A DNA stretch of 64,000 nucleotides from Flavobacteriaceae bacterium (lineage in GTDB: Bacteria > Bacteroidota > Bacteroidia > Flavobacteriales > Flavobacteriaceae): contig PBJR01000011.1 in the NCBI GenBank assembly GCA_002721175.1, positions 65,016 to 129,015 of the forward strand, read 5' to 3'. Positions 46,203-56,058 of the stretch are shown in pieces. A program made the position numbers and the translations under genes. Under the pieces are notes generated by a model. It was given only the letters and a program-made list of their open reading frames with translations, searched no databases and was not told where the DNA came from. Numbering within the stretch: the stretch's first letter is position 1; each line of letters opens with the position of its first letter.

Positions 46203-49200
46203 TTAAACTTTATCATTATTTCTAACCTTAACTTGATAAACAACATTGGGCTTGGTCCCAACATGTTCCAAAAGATAATAAGCTCTTTCATCTTCAACTA
46301 ATTTAGCAATTGGACTTTCTTTTTCATTAATATCGCCAAATCGCATTGCCCCACTACTGCACGCCGCTGAGCATGCACAAGCATCATTAAATTCACCAAT
46401 TGCTACAGGCCTACCTTCACGCTTGGCTTTAAGGATGACCGCTTGGGTGGTTTGAATACAGAATGAACACTTTTCCATCACACCGCGAGATCTTACAGTA
46501 ACATCGGGGTTAATCACCATTCGTCCTAAATCATTATTCATGTGATAATCAAATTCATCATTACCATTGTATAAAAACCAATTAAATCTACGAACTTTGT
46601 ATGGGCAATTATTAGCACAATAACGAGTCCCAACACACCTGTTATAAGCCATATGGTTTTGCCCCTGTCTTCCATGTGAACTTGCCGCGACGGGACATAC
46701 TGTCTCACAGGGAGCGTGATTACAATGTTGACACATAATTGGTTGAAAAGCTACCTGAGGATTTTCTGAAGGGTATTCCATTTTACCAAATGTGCTTAGT
46801 GAGCTTCCCAAACCACTTATATCATCTTTTGTAGTATTATCACCCTCAAATGTTTCGTCAGACGAATAATATCTATCAATTCTGAGCCAATGCATATCTC
46901 TACTCCTTCTAATTTCTTCTTTACCAACAACAGGAACATTGTTCTCTGCATGACAAGCAATCACACAAGCACCACATCCAGTACAGGAATTCAAGTCAAT
47001 AGAGAGGTTAAAATGGTGTCCAATTGATCTGTCAAACTCATCCCACAAATCAACATCAGGAGAATTAACTGGTGTTTCAATATGATTCAAAGAAACAACT
47101 GGCGTAGGATTCCAATATTCTGGAGATTTTGTATTAAAAACCTCCAAGGTTGTTTCTTTTATTATGTCACCTCTCCCCATCAATGTGTTATGTAATTGAA
47201 CACAAGCAAACTCATGCTTACCTCCAACAGCTTTAATATTTACTGACTGAGCTGAGTCAAAATTTTTATACAACGGAAATGCATTTACACCAGTCTGCAT
47301 TTCAGATTTGAGACCTTTAGATCTTCCATAACCAAACGATAACCCAACTGTTCCTCTAGCCTGACCAGGTTGAACAATCACTGGTGCCTTAACTGTAACT
47401 TCACCCAAATTTATATTGGCATATGTACCATTAAGTCCTCCGGTAGCGTCATGACTGCTTTGATTAAAGAAATTACTGGGGTCTAAATATAATCCTAACT
47501 CTTTTGCATCATACTCAGATACAGTTAAATAATTATCCCATGTTGTTCGCGTTAAAGGATCGGGAAACTCTTGAAGCCATGGATTATTGGCTTGTTGCCC
47601 ATCACCCATGCCTGTCTTAGGGTAAAGTGTAAGTTCAAATTTAGAACTTTTTGAAAGTGAAAGATTTGATAGAATATTACTTAAACTGTAACTCGGTGCA
47701 ATAGTTTTATTGACAGTCTCTAAGGTTGCTAAGGGAGAGCCTGAAAAAACTCCATCGTGCAGAGCTTTTTCCCAATTTGATTCACCCAAAATATTGGCTT
47801 CCCAGTACCACTGAACGTAGTCTCGATAATTTCTGGGGTCATCATTTAACTCAAGAAGAGCTTCTTGGAATTGTTGAGTCTTGAAAAGTGGCCTTATTGT
47901 TGGCTGCATGAGGGTGTAAAATCCAGATTTAATTTCAAGATCACCCCAGGATTCTAAGTAATGAGGTGTAGCGCCAACATACTGAGCAACCTCTGCAGAC
48001 TCATCTTCTTTCATCGCAAAAGCAACTGAAAGTGGTATTTTCTTTAAGCCTTTGACAAATTCACTACTATTTGGAAGAGAATATACAGGATTTACTCCTG
48101 CCATAATAAGTGCACCAATTGAATTCGAATTCAAATCTTTAACGAGCTGATTGACAGATTCATTATCTCCTTGGCGAGTTAAAATAATTGTTTCAGGATT
48201 AAAGGCCCTACTTTTTATAAATTCATTAATTAGTATAACTAAAGATTGGGCATTAACGTCTTGAACGCCCGTCAGAACTACAGCATCGCTTCCGGCAGCT
48301 AATATTTCATTTGTTACTTCGTCAACTGAGAGTTTAAGATTCTCTGGTAACGAAATGGGGCTGGAATCACCTTTCAAGTTCTGATACAACCTAACTAATG
48401 CAAGTTTCTGTTGAGAGGGTTTTAAGGTTATTCTAGTATCGGCGTTAGCACCTGATAGCGACATATTAGATTCAAATTGAATGTGGCGGGACATTGTCCC
48501 ATCCTTTGGTACTCTGCTTTTTGCATAGGCAGAATCAAAACCACCACCTTGCCAATCACCTAGAAAATCTGCTCCAAAAGAAACAATAGTTTTTGCCTTT
48601 GAAAAATCATAGTTAGCAAGCCCCCTTCTTCCATACCTAAACTGATATGCATCAGCAGCAGCTGACTCTGATATTGCGTCGTAAACGACGTGTTCTACAT
48701 TGTTGTATTTAGATTTAAAATCACTAATTAATTTTGAAGTACTAGGACTGGCAAATGTTTGAGTTAATAAAACTATTTTCTTTCCCTCTGCTTGAACGCC
48801 TTTTAATTTTTGTTTTATTTCTTTATAAAATAATTCCCAGGTTAATTCATTTCCATTCTTTGTGGGTCCCGAAAGACGATTACTATCATAAAGGTCTAAA
48901 ACTGAAGCTTGTACTCTTGCATTAGTAGTACCATTTTCACCTGCCAGAGTATTGCATTCAACTTTGATAGGTCTGCCTTCTCTAGTTTTGATAAGAAGGC
49001 TGGCAAAATCATACCCATTAGCTATAGAAGTTGCATAATAATTCGCCACTCCAGGAATAATTTCCTCAGGCTGCACTACATAAGGAATTGATTTAATTAC
49101 GGGACCTTCACAGGCAGCTAATGAGGCTGCAGCTGTACTAAATCCTACAAATTTCAAAAAATCACGCCTAGTTGTTGCGCTTGAAGAGAGGGTTTCCTTA

Positions 49201-49325
49201 TCTGATAAAAATTCGTCAACAGGTATTTGTTCAACAAATTCTCTATACTTAATTTTTGCTACAGAAGGATCAACTGCAGGATTTAAATCCTGAAAATTTT
49301 TCCAATATTTTTTATTTGTTGACAT
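46203..49325 (-). CDS. actB: Alternative Complex III iron-sulfur subunit ActB
   Basis: A roughly 1040-residue fused protein. A twin-arginine signal (TTRRDFLKFVGFSTAAASLAAC) is followed by a molybdopterin-oxidoreductase-like domain that has lost cofactor function in this family, then a ferredoxin-like domain with four cysteine groups: CTGCGACVIACHAEN, CQHCNHAPCETVCP, CVGTRYCANNCPY and MEKCSFC with CACSAAC. It carries electrons from quinol to the heme subunits. The frame opens at TTG 49373 inside actA, but ATG at 49325 matches the usual N-terminus. Confidence 0.94.
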   Translation of the reverse strand: MSTNKKYWKNFQDLNPAVDPSVAKIKYREFVEQIPVDEFLSDKETLSSSATTRRDFLKFVGFSTAAASLAACEGPVIKSIPYVVQPEEIIPGVANYYATSIANGYDFASLLIKTREGRPIKVECNTLAGENGTTNARVQASVLDLYDSNRLSGPTKNGNELTWELFYKEIKQKLKGVQAEGKKIVLLTQTFASPSTSKLISDFKSKYNNVEHVVYDAISESAAADAYQFRYGRRGLANYDFSKAKTIVSFGADFLGDWQGGGFDSAYAKSRVPKDGTMSRHIQFESNMSLSGANADTRITLKPSQQKLALVRLYQNLKGDSSPISLPENLKLSVDEVTNEILAAGSDAVVLTGVQDVNAQSLVILINEFIKSRAFNPETIILTRQGDNESVNQLVKDLNSNSIGALIMAGVNPVYSLPNSSEFVKGLKKIPLSVAFAMKEDESAEVAQYVGATPHYLESWGDLEIKSGFYTLMQPTIRPLFKTQQFQEALLELNDDPRNYRDYVQWYWEANILGESNWEKALHDGVFSGSPLATLETVNKTIAPSYSLSNILSNLSLSKSSKFELTLYPKTGMGDGQQANNPWLQEFPDPLTRTTWDNYLTVSEYDAKELGLYLDPSNFFNQSSHDATGGLNGTYANINLGEVTVKAPVIVQPGQARGTVGLSFGYGRSKGLKSEMQTGVNAFPLYKNFDSAQSVNIKAVGGKHEFACVQLHNTLMGRGDIIKETTLEVFNTKSPEYWNPTPVVSLNHIETPVNSPDVDLWDEFDRSIGHHFNLSIDLNSCTGCGACVIACHAENNVPVVGKEEIRRSRDMHWLRIDRYYSSDETFEGDNTTKDDISGLGSSLSTFGKMEYPSENPQVAFQPIMCQHCNHAPCETVCPVAASSHGRQGQNHMAYNRCVGTRYCANNCPYKVRRFNWFLYNGNDEFDYHMNNDLGRMVINPDVTVRSRGVMEKCSFCIQTTQAVILKAKREGRPVAIGEFNDACACSAACSSGAMRFGDINEKESPIAKLVEDERAYYLLEHVGTKPNVVYQVKVRNNDKV

Positions 49326-49347
49326 TAGCTTATACTTCCTAAGTTTA

Positions 49348-50619
49348 TTAATAATGACATTTACCACATTCAAGTCCTCCCATTTGAGCAGCAGTCAATT
49401 TATCGACTCCATATTTCTCAGAAAGAGCTTTGTGTATTTTTTCGTAATATCCGTTATCTTCGACTTTGACATTTGTTTCTCTGTGACAATTTATACACCA
49501 ACCCATGGTCAACGGAGAGTGTTGATACATAATTTCCATTTCTTCAACTGGACCATGACACGTTTGGCATTCAATGCCAGCAACAGAAACGTGTTGAGAA
49601 TGATTGAAATATGCAAAATCAGGTAAATTATGAATACGAATCCACTTGACAGGCTTTGTTTTACCTGTATATCTCTGATTTTCGTCATCCCAGCCAACTG
49701 CATTGTATAGCTTTTGAATTTCACCATCATAAAACTCTTTGCTATATTCTTCCGTAGCTGTTGATTCAGCCACCTCATAAATTGATTTGTGACAGTTCAT
49801 ACAAACATTAAGAGATGGAATACCTGAATGTTTGCTTACTCTAGCTGAAGAGTGACAATACTTACAATCGATTCCATTATCACCTGAATGAATCCTGTGC
49901 GAATAATGTATCGGTTGAATTGGTTCATAACCTTGATCGATACCAATTTGCATCAAATAACCATAAACGAAATATGCACTTGATAATAAGAAGATGATTG
50001 CAGTAACAAGCATCAAGAATTGATTTTTCACAAAAGCCTTCCACAGCGAAGGACCCTTAACAGCTTTCTTGACTTCTATGTCATTCTTGTTAGCAAAACG
50101 CCTAAGCGTTTGATTAACTAAAAACAGCCCTAAAGCTAGCAAAGTGAATAAGACGGCCAAGGCTGACAAAACTAACATTTTTGAAAATCCATCCTCGTTG
50201 CTAGAAGTTTGAGTTGTAGCAACAGTTGCTACAGCTGGCGGAGTTACTTTTTCTTGAGCTGTGTATGCTAAGATATTTGAAATATCTTGATCCGAAAATT
50301 GTGGATAAGCTGTCATTGCAGCTCCATTGTACTCATTATATATTCTGTTTGCATAATCGTCACCTGATTTTATCAAAGCAGAACTATTTCTTATCCAGGC
50401 ATATAGCCATTCACGATCTAAACCCTCGTCTTCATAAAGCCTAGTTTCAACATTGCGCAAGGCGGGACCTGTCATCTTTTTATCGAGCTGATGGCATGCT
50501 GCACAGTTAGCATTAAATAATGCTTTACCTTTAATTGGATCATCGTCCTGGGCGTGGGTCAAAGAACTAAAAAATAAAGTAAATATAAGCCAAAGGAGAG
50601 TTAGGCTAAATTTTTGCAT
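49348..50619 (-). CDS. actA: Alternative Complex III multiheme cytochrome ActA with fused monoheme domain
   Basis: A roughly 423-residue protein with a signal peptide (MQKFSLTLLWLIFTLFFSS), an N-terminal class I cytochrome c domain (CAACHQLDKKMTGPAL), a membrane helix (about residues 120-145), a second helix near 170-190, and a C-terminal part with five more CxxCH sites (CKYCH, CMNCH, CQTCH, CINCH, CGKCH). That gives six hemes, one more than the pentaheme ActA of Rhodothermus. It is the first gene of the operon. ATGs at 50634 and 50619 are both possible; a TTG at 50661 is less likely. Confidence 0.92.
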   Translation of the reverse strand: MQKFSLTLLWLIFTLFFSSLTHAQDDDPIKGKALFNANCAACHQLDKKMTGPALRNVETRLYEDEGLDREWLYAWIRNSSALIKSGDDYANRIYNEYNGAAMTAYPQFSDQDISNILAYTAQEKVTPPAVATVATTQTSSNEDGFSKMLVLSALAVLFTLLALGLFLVNQTLRRFANKNDIEVKKAVKGPSLWKAFVKNQFLMLVTAIIFLLSSAYFVYGYLMQIGIDQGYEPIQPIHYSHRIHSGDNGIDCKYCHSSARVSKHSGIPSLNVCMNCHKSIYEVAESTATEEYSKEFYDGEIQKLYNAVGWDDENQRYTGKTKPVKWIRIHNLPDFAYFNHSQHVSVAGIECQTCHGPVEEMEIMYQHSPLTMGWCINCHRETNVKVEDNGYYEKIHKALSEKYGVDKLTAAQMGGLECGKCHY

Positions 50620-50791
50620 ATTATGCTGAAACATATATTTTTGGGACGAGTTATTAAACAAATTCAGTGTTTTTGAAAAATTTTAAAATAACGGCGTAAA
50701 AATACGACATAATCGTCATTCTAAAAGTAATAAATATGAGTAAATTTATAATTTATAACGGTTCTAAATAAACTGTCTGGATAAAAAATAC

Positions 50792-50854
50792 AAAACTCTA
50801 TATTTTTATTTTATATATGCAATATTTAATATAGAGTTTTTAGTTTTTTTTTTT
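50792..50854 (+). terminator. Perfect 13-bp inverted repeat followed by T-rich tract
   Basis: AAAACTCTATATT (50792-50804) pairs perfectly with AATATAGAGTTTT (50828-50840) across a 23-nt loop, and on the plus strand 11 consecutive T follow at 50844-50854. It looks like a plus-strand terminator although no annotated plus-strand gene precedes it. The 12-codon ORF at 50736-50771 (MSKFIIYNGSK) is the only reading frame in front of it and may be chance. Confidence 0.6.
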
Positions 50855-50863
50855 AAGATTTTA

Positions 50864-50904
50864 TAAACTTATTTTAAGGATTTGAATTCATTAAAATAAG
50901 TTTA
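50864..50904. repeat. Perfect 14-bp inverted repeat upstream of the SPOR gene
   Basis: TAAACTTATTTTAA (50864-50877) and TTAAAATAAGTTTA (50891-50904) are exact reverse complements separated by 13 bases. There is no T tract, so it resembles a binding site for a dimeric regulator rather than a terminator. Its right arm ends 12 bases before the -7 box of the SPOR gene. Confidence 0.7.
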
Positions 50905-50916
50905 AATTAATTATTT

Positions 50917-50924
50917 TAAATTTG
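50917..50924 (+). promoter_or_regulatory. Candidate -7 box of the SPOR gene
   Basis: TAAATTTG matches TAnnTTTG exactly and ends 17 bases before the ATG at 50942. No -33 TTG is present; the inverted repeat occupies the -25 to -65 region instead. Confidence 0.45.
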
Positions 50925-50941
50925 TAAATAAATTTTAATCT

Positions 50942-51322
50942 ATGTCCTTAAAATTCTGGCTATTACCTATTTGGCTTGTTGCGTCTAACTTGTTCGCTCA
51001 AAAAGGAGAGCTCAACATACATTTCCATAAGAATATTGAAAAAGTAATTGAACTAAAAAAAGAAATCTACAAGGACAAAAATGGAATCAAAATTCAAATT
51101 TTCAGCGGTTCTAGATATTATGCTGATAAAATAGAAAAAAAGTTTCAAAGAGAATTTCCAGATTACAAAACAGAACTAGTATTCGAAACTCCAAATTACA
51201 AAATCTGGTATGGAAATTTTAATACAAGAATTGAAGCTGAAAGAGAGCTAATTAAAATCAAAGAAAAATTCAAAGAAGCTTTTTACTTTAAACCAAAACT
51301 GTCTAGTAGTTCAAGTTTTTGA
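50942..51322 (+). CDS. Exported SPOR-domain protein
   Basis: A 126-residue protein with a signal peptide (residues 1-19, ending LFAQ) and a single SPOR fold: GIKIQIFSGSRYYADKIEKKFQREFPDYKTELVFETPNYKIWYGNFNTRIEAERELIKIKEKF. SPOR domains bind denuded peptidoglycan, often at the division septum. There is no other domain, so it may act as a wall-binding adaptor. It lies between the act-cta operon (divergent) and infB (convergent, 1 base between the stops), and has an unusually structured upstream region. Confidence 0.9.
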   Translation: MSLKFWLLPIWLVASNLFAQKGELNIHFHKNIEKVIELKKEIYKDKNGIKIQIFSGSRYYADKIEKKFQREFPDYKTELVFETPNYKIWYGNFNTRIEAERELIKIKEKFKEAFYFKPKLSSSSSF

Positions 51323-51323
51323 A

Positions 51324-53939
51324 TTACAATTTTTTCTTAACTGCAATCTCTTTAAAAGCTTCCAACACATCTCCTACAATCAAATCGTTGTAATCTCTTA
51401 TCTGAATTCCACAATCATAACCCTTTGCAACTTCCTTTGCATCATCTTTAAACCTTTTTAATGACGCTAAGTCGCACGTTTGGATTACAACACCATCACG
51501 AATAATACGTATTTTGGAATCTCTGTAAATTTTTCCGGTGGTAACCATACAACCTGCAATTGTTCCAATTCTTGAGATCTTGAATGTTTCTCTTACCTCA
51601 GCAGAACCACTTACTTCTTCTTTAAAATCAGGTGATAACATACCCTCCATTGCATCCTTTAGATCATTTATAGCATCGTATATTATAGAGTAGGTACGTA
51701 TGTCAATTTCTTCTTTTTCGGATATTTGGCGAGCATTTCCAGTTGGACGCACGTTAAACCCAATAATAATTGCATCAGAGGCAGAAGCTAAAAGAACATC
51801 ACTTTCAGTAATAGCACCAACTGCCTTGTGGATAATATTAACTTGAATTTCTTCTGTAGATAATTTTTGAAATGAATCCGTTAAGGCTTCAACAGAACCA
51901 TCTACATCCCCTTTAAGTATAATATTTAATTCTTTAAAATCACCAAGAGCTATTCTTCTGCCAATTTCATCAAGTGTAATATGCCTCTGGGTTCTGACAG
52001 TTTGCTCTCGTTGCAACTGAGTTCGTTTAGCTGCTATTTGTTTTGCTTCACGTTCATCGCTAAAAACGTTAAATTTATCCCCGGCTTGAGGTGCTCCATC
52101 AAGACCTAATATTGATATTGGTGTCGATGGTCCAGCGTTGTAGATATCCTGTCCTCTTTCATCATGCATAGCTTTGATCTTACCACTGTTTTTACCAGCT
52201 AAAACATAATCACCAACATTTAGTGTTCCGCCTTGAACAAGAACAGTGGAAACATATCCACGACCTTTATCTAAAAAGGCTTCAACTACAGTCCCTACAG
52301 CTGGTTTTACAGAATTTGCTTTCAATTCTAACAACTCAGCTTCCAATAAAACTTTTTCAAGAAGCTCTTGTACGCCATCACCAGTTTTTGCAGAAATATC
52401 ATGAGATTGTATTTTACCACCCCAATCCTCAACCATTAAGTTCATGTTTGCTAAACCTTCTTTGATTTTGTCTGGATTTGCAGTAGGCAGGTCAACTTTG
52501 TTGATTGCAAAAACAATGGGTACACCCGCTGCTTGTGCATGTGAAATAGCTTCTTTAGTTTGAGGCTTTATATCGTCGTCGGCAGCAATTACTATTATAG
52601 CAATGTCAGTGACCTGCGTACCCCTAGCCCTCATGGCAGTAAACGCCTCATGGCCTGGTGTATCCAAAAATGCAATTTTTTGACCGCTTGATAATGTTAC
52701 ACCATAAGCCCCTATGTGCTGAGTAATACCACCCGATTCGCCTGCAATAACATTTTCTTCTCTTATATAGTCTAGCAATGAAGTTTTCCCATGATCAACG
52801 TGACCCATAACAGTAACAATTGGTGCACGTGGACTTAAATCTTCTTCTTTATCTGTGGTTTCTTCAATGGATTCATCGATGTCAGCCGTTATAAAATCAA
52901 CAGAGTAACCAAATTCTTCCGCTACGATTGAAAGGGTTTCTGCATCCAACCTTTGATTCATTGTAACCATCATGCCAAGAGACATGCATGCCCCAATAAT
53001 TTCAGCTACTGTAACATTCATCATAGTAGCTACTTCATTTGCTGTTACAAACTCCGTTACCTTAAGAATTTTGCTTTCAACAGCTTGCTTTTCAAGTTCT
53101 TTCTCTGTTTGTTGCTTGTGTTGATCTCTTTTATCTCTTCTATACTTTGCTCCCTTCCCCTTAGAAGATTTACCTTGAAGTTTTTCTAGAGTTTCACGGA
53201 CCTGTTTTTGTACCTCTTCAGCAGATGGTTCAAGTTTCTGTGTGTTTTGCTTAAATTTATTTATGCCTCCTTTAGACTTTGGCTTTTGAACTGTAGTTTC
53301 ACCACCAGCTTTACTTATTCTTCTACGCTTTTTCTTTGAGACTTGATTATTATCTTCTTGTTTAGCTGTTTTTGGATCAACGGAATCTGTTTTATCAAAT
53401 TTTGATAAATCAATTGTTTTACCCGTTGATTTTGGACCGCTTAACTTTGCATAATTGGTATCAAGTTTTTCTAAAGCATCTTTATCAATTGGCTTATCCG
53501 TAGATTGTTTTATGTCTTTTTTAGCGTTAACGTTTTCATTCTTATCTGCGTCTGTTAAATCATCATTTGGTTTATTAGCTGGTGTTATATCTTTTTTCAA
53601 ATTGATTGACCCAATTTTTTTTGGACCTTCCAAAGAAATTTTAGTGTTAATAACTTTTTGGATATTCTCATCTCTCTGTTTTTCCTCAATCTCTTTCTCA
53701 CGTTTTAACCTTAGCTCTTCCTTCTCTTTTAGTTTTGCGGCACCAAGTTGATTAGAAGCTACCTTCTTGTTTGCATCAGTTTGAAATTCACCAAAAAGCA
53801 ATTCATAAACTTCTGAAGAAATTTTAGTAGTGGGTCGCTTTTCAACTTGAATACTCTTAGACTCTAAAAAATCAATAGCACGGTCAATTGAAATATTTAA
53901 TTCTCTTAAAACTTTACTCAATCTTACGTTATCCGCCAT
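51324..53939 (-). CDS. infB: Translation initiation factor IF-2
   Basis: An 871-residue GTPase that brings initiator tRNA to the ribosome. The N-terminal half (1-370) is a lysine/glutamate-rich extension with an IF2-N motif at the start ([21 protein letters not shown]) and a second one near 290. The G domain has [41 protein letters not shown] and SAKTGDG; domains II-IV follow, with VLQGG-type [14 protein letters not shown] and IIGFNVRP. It is the last gene of rimP-nusA-infB, 35 bases after nusA. Confidence 0.97.
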   Translation of the reverse strand: MADNVRLSKVLRELNISIDRAIDFLESKSIQVEKRPTTKISSEVYELLFGEFQTDANKKVASNQLGAAKLKEKEELRLKREKEIEEKQRDENIQKVINTKISLEGPKKIGSINLKKDITPANKPNDDLTDADKNENVNAKKDIKQSTDKPIDKDALEKLDTNYAKLSGPKSTGKTIDLSKFDKTDSVDPKTAKQEDNNQVSKKKRRRISKAGGETTVQKPKSKGGINKFKQNTQKLEPSAEEVQKQVRETLEKLQGKSSKGKGAKYRRDKRDQHKQQTEKELEKQAVESKILKVTEFVTANEVATMMNVTVAEIIGACMSLGMMVTMNQRLDAETLSIVAEEFGYSVDFITADIDESIEETTDKEEDLSPRAPIVTVMGHVDHGKTSLLDYIREENVIAGESGGITQHIGAYGVTLSSGQKIAFLDTPGHEAFTAMRARGTQVTDIAIIVIAADDDIKPQTKEAISHAQAAGVPIVFAINKVDLPTANPDKIKEGLANMNLMVEDWGGKIQSHDISAKTGDGVQELLEKVLLEAELLELKANSVKPAVGTVVEAFLDKGRGYVSTVLVQGGTLNVGDYVLAGKNSGKIKAMHDERGQDIYNAGPSTPISILGLDGAPQAGDKFNVFSDEREAKQIAAKRTQLQREQTVRTQRHITLDEIGRRIALGDFKELNIILKGDVDGSVEALTDSFQKLSTEEIQVNIIHKAVGAITESDVLLASASDAIIIGFNVRPTGNARQISEKEEIDIRTYSIIYDAINDLKDAMEGMLSPDFKEEVSGSAEVRETFKISRIGTIAGCMVTTGKIYRDSKIRIIRDGVVIQTCDLASLKRFKDDAKEVAKGYDCGIQIRDYNDLIVGDVLEAFKEIAVKKKL

Positions 53940-53974
53940 ATTAAACTCAATTATAATTAAATATAGGTTTTTTT

Positions 53975-55207
53975 TTAATCTTCAAACTCCTCCTTCAAAA
54001 TTCTTATTACGTCTTCAATAGTCTCTTCTTCAAGGTCAGTACGTTTGGCAAGATCATCTAAATCTTGTTCTAAAACACTTTTAGCTGTGTCTAACCCAAC
54101 TTTGGAAAACTCTTCAATAATCCAAGCATCAATTTCATCTGAAAACTCGGATAATTCAACATCTTCCTCAACTCCTTCTCTAAAGACATCAATTTCATAT
54201 CCTGTCAAACGACCAGCGAGTCTAATATTATGACCTCCACGACCTATGGCTTTACTTACTTCCTCAGGCTTTAAAATTACCTCAACTCGTTTTGTGTCCT
54301 CGTCAATTTTGACTGAGGTTACCCTTGCAGGACTCAATGCCCTAGTAATGTATAATTGAAGATTGTTAGTATAATTAATTACGTCAATATTCTCGTTCCC
54401 AAGTTCGCGGACTATACCATGTATTCGAGATCCTTTCATTCCAACACAAGCACCTACCGGGTCAATTCTGTCATCATATGAATCAACAGCAACTTTTGCT
54501 TTTTCGCCAGGTATTCTAACAACATTCTTAATGGTAATTAAACCATCAAAAACTTCAGGAATCTCCTGCTCAAAAAGTTTTTCTAAAAATTCAGGAGCAG
54601 TTCTTGACAATATTATATTTGGCTTGCTTCCTTTCAATTCAACACTTTCGATAACACCCCTAACGCTTTCTCCTTTTCTGAAAAAATCCGATGGGATTTG
54701 TCTGTCCTTTGGCAAAATCAATTCATTCCCCTCGTCGTCTAAAAGAATGACGGCTCTGTGCCTAATATGATGAACCTCCGCAGAGTAAATTTCTCCTTCT
54801 AATTCTTTGAATTGCTTGTAAACATTAGTATTATCGTGCTCTTGAATCTTCGCAATTAAATTTTGCCTCAAAGATAAAATTGATCTTCTACCTAAATCAA
54901 ATAACTTAACTTCTTCAGAAACGTCTTCTCCGACCTCAAAATCGGGTTCGATCTTTCTTGCCTCTGTTAATGATATTTCTTGATTCTCGTTTTCTACCTC
55001 TCCGTCGGCAACAACTATTCTGTTTCGCCAAATTTCCAAGTCACCTTTATCTGGGTTGATAATGATATCAAAATTATCGTCATCGCCAAATTTCCTTTTT
55101 AATGCGTTCCTAAAAACATCTTCCAAAATCGACATTAGCGTTACGCGGTCTATGAGTTTATCATCCTTAAATTCTGAAAATGACTCAATAAGTGCTAAAT
55201 TTTCCAT
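53975..55207 (-). CDS. nusA: Transcription termination/antitermination factor NusA
   Basis: A 410-residue RNA polymerase-associated factor. It has the N-terminal polymerase-binding domain (1-125), an S1 domain (about 130-200, [26 protein letters not shown]), and two KH domains ([20 protein letters not shown] and [23 protein letters not shown]). It ends soon after with an acidic tail, without the two C-terminal repeats of E. coli NusA. It acts on pausing and hairpin termination, which is relevant to the terminator-like hairpin ahead of its own operon. Confidence 0.96.
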   Translation of the reverse strand: MENLALIESFSEFKDDKLIDRVTLMSILEDVFRNALKRKFGDDDNFDIIINPDKGDLEIWRNRIVVADGEVENENQEISLTEARKIEPDFEVGEDVSEEVKLFDLGRRSILSLRQNLIAKIQEHDNTNVYKQFKELEGEIYSAEVHHIRHRAVILLDDEGNELILPKDRQIPSDFFRKGESVRGVIESVELKGSKPNIILSRTAPEFLEKLFEQEIPEVFDGLITIKNVVRIPGEKAKVAVDSYDDRIDPVGACVGMKGSRIHGIVRELGNENIDVINYTNNLQLYITRALSPARVTSVKIDEDTKRVEVILKPEEVSKAIGRGGHNIRLAGRLTGYEIDVFREGVEEDVELSEFSDEIDAWIIEEFSKVGLDTAKSVLEQDLDDLAKRTDLEEETIEDVIRILKEEFED

Positions 55208-55220
55208 AATTATAAATTTC

Positions 55221-55682
55221 TTAGAATACTAATTTTATTCGTGCGCTATCAATATCATTATAATTGATTTTCACACTTTTTTGTACTGTTACTTTACCTT
55301 TTCCAATTGGCTTAGGTTCCCTTGTCTTCCATTCTAAAAGAATATTTTGATCACTAACATCTTTTAAAACAGCTTCATACTTTTCGTTGTCACATGTAAC
55401 AAGGTTAAGGATTCTTCCTATATTTTTTACATATTGACGACGATGAACAAGTGGTGTATTAGCTCCAGCAGAAGAAACTTCTAAAGAGAAATCTTCGCTG
55501 TCTCTATCCAAATTATTTTCTAAAGACCTACTTAATTGAACACAATCGTCCACGGTTACACCATTATCTCCATCAATTGTAACATTTACTTTATTACCTA
55601 ACGATAATTCAAAATCAATCAAGAACAAGTCTTTTCGCTTTTTAAAATATTCCTTTAATATTTCTGTAATTTTATTTCTCAA
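55221..55682 (-). CDS. rimP: Ribosome maturation factor RimP
   Basis: A roughly 153-residue 30S assembly factor with the family core VTIDGDNGVTVDDCVQLSRSLENNLD followed by FSLEVSSAGANTPLVHRRQY. No ATG exists near the start. The frame opens with TTG at 55694, but that codon is embedded in the T run of a terminator-like hairpin; TTG at 55682 (giving LRNKITEILKEYF) fits the family length better. It heads the rimP-nusA-infB operon, 13 bases before nusA. Confidence 0.9.
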   Translation of the reverse strand: MRNKITEILKEYFKKRKDLFLIDFELSLGNKVNVTIDGDNGVTVDDCVQLSRSLENNLDRDSEDFSLEVSSAGANTPLVHRRQYVKNIGRILNLVTCDNEKYEAVLKDVSDQNILLEWKTREPKPIGKGKVTVQKSVKINYNDIDSARIKLVF

Positions 55683-55692
55683 AATATGATAC

Positions 55693-55718
55693 AAAAAGAG
55701 GGGACTCTCCGTCCCCTC
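55693..55718 (-). terminator. Terminator-like hairpin in the rimP-nusA-infB leader
   Basis: On the minus strand GAGGGGA (55718-55712), a 7-nt loop and TCCCCTC (55704-55698) form a perfect GC-rich stem followed directly by TTTTT. In this AT-rich sequence it stands out strongly. It lies between the promoter at 55745-55776 and the rimP start, so it looks like a transcription attenuator. Confidence 0.75.
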
Positions 55719-55744
55719 AAATAATTTTTATTAATTCTTCGTTG

Positions 55745-55776
55745 CAAATATAAGTTATAAAAGTTAATTTTTGCAA
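55745..55776 (-). promoter_or_regulatory. Bacteroidota-type promoter for rimP-nusA-infB
   Basis: The minus strand has TTG (55776-55774), a 21-base spacer and TATATTTG (55752-55745), matching both consensus elements. The two elements also form an inverted repeat, GTTGCAAA with TTTGCAAC. The predicted start site near 55740 is about 20 bases before the leader hairpin. Confidence 0.75.
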
Positions 55777-55804
55777 CTTTAGTGAAGCTTTATTTGATCA
55801 AGCC

Positions 55805-55835
55805 AAAAAAAGCTCTAATCAAAATAAAAGCTCTT
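55805..55835 (-). terminator. Weak terminator after tRNA-Gln
   Basis: On the minus strand AAGAGCT pairs with AGCTTTT (one G-T pair) across a 14-nt loop and runs into further T. It begins 2 bases past the tRNA end. The stem is short. Confidence 0.35.
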
Positions 55836-55836
55836 G

Positions 55837-55909
55837 TTGGCCCACTAGGGCTCGAACCTAGACTCTTCTGGACCAAAACCAGACGTGTTGCCAGTTACAC
55901 CATGGGCCA
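55837..55909 (-). tRNA. tRNA-Gln (anticodon TTG)
   Basis: The minus strand folds into a full cloverleaf: acceptor TGGCCCA with TGGGCCA, D arm GTGTAACTGGCAACAC, anticodon stem-loop TCTGG-TTTTGGT-CCAGA giving anticodon TTG (Gln, CAA/CAG), and T arm CTAGG-TTCGAGC-CCTAG. CCA is not encoded. It lies upstream of rimP-nusA-infB on the same strand. Confidence 0.95.
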
Positions 55910-56058
55910 CTAAATATAATGAGGATGCAAATTTAGAATAATATTTTGATAATTCAATAACATTTTTTGCGATTAAATTTAAAACACTTTTATTAACAAT
56001 GGGTACATTTAAAACCCATAATTTATTATTAAATTCGCTTTGAATTAATTTAAAAAAT

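Noticed and set aside
55999-56019. ATGGGT/ACCCAT hairpin before the DUF2723 gene
   Set aside because: A 6-bp stem with a 9-nt loop and no T tract or promoter around it; likely chance in this context.
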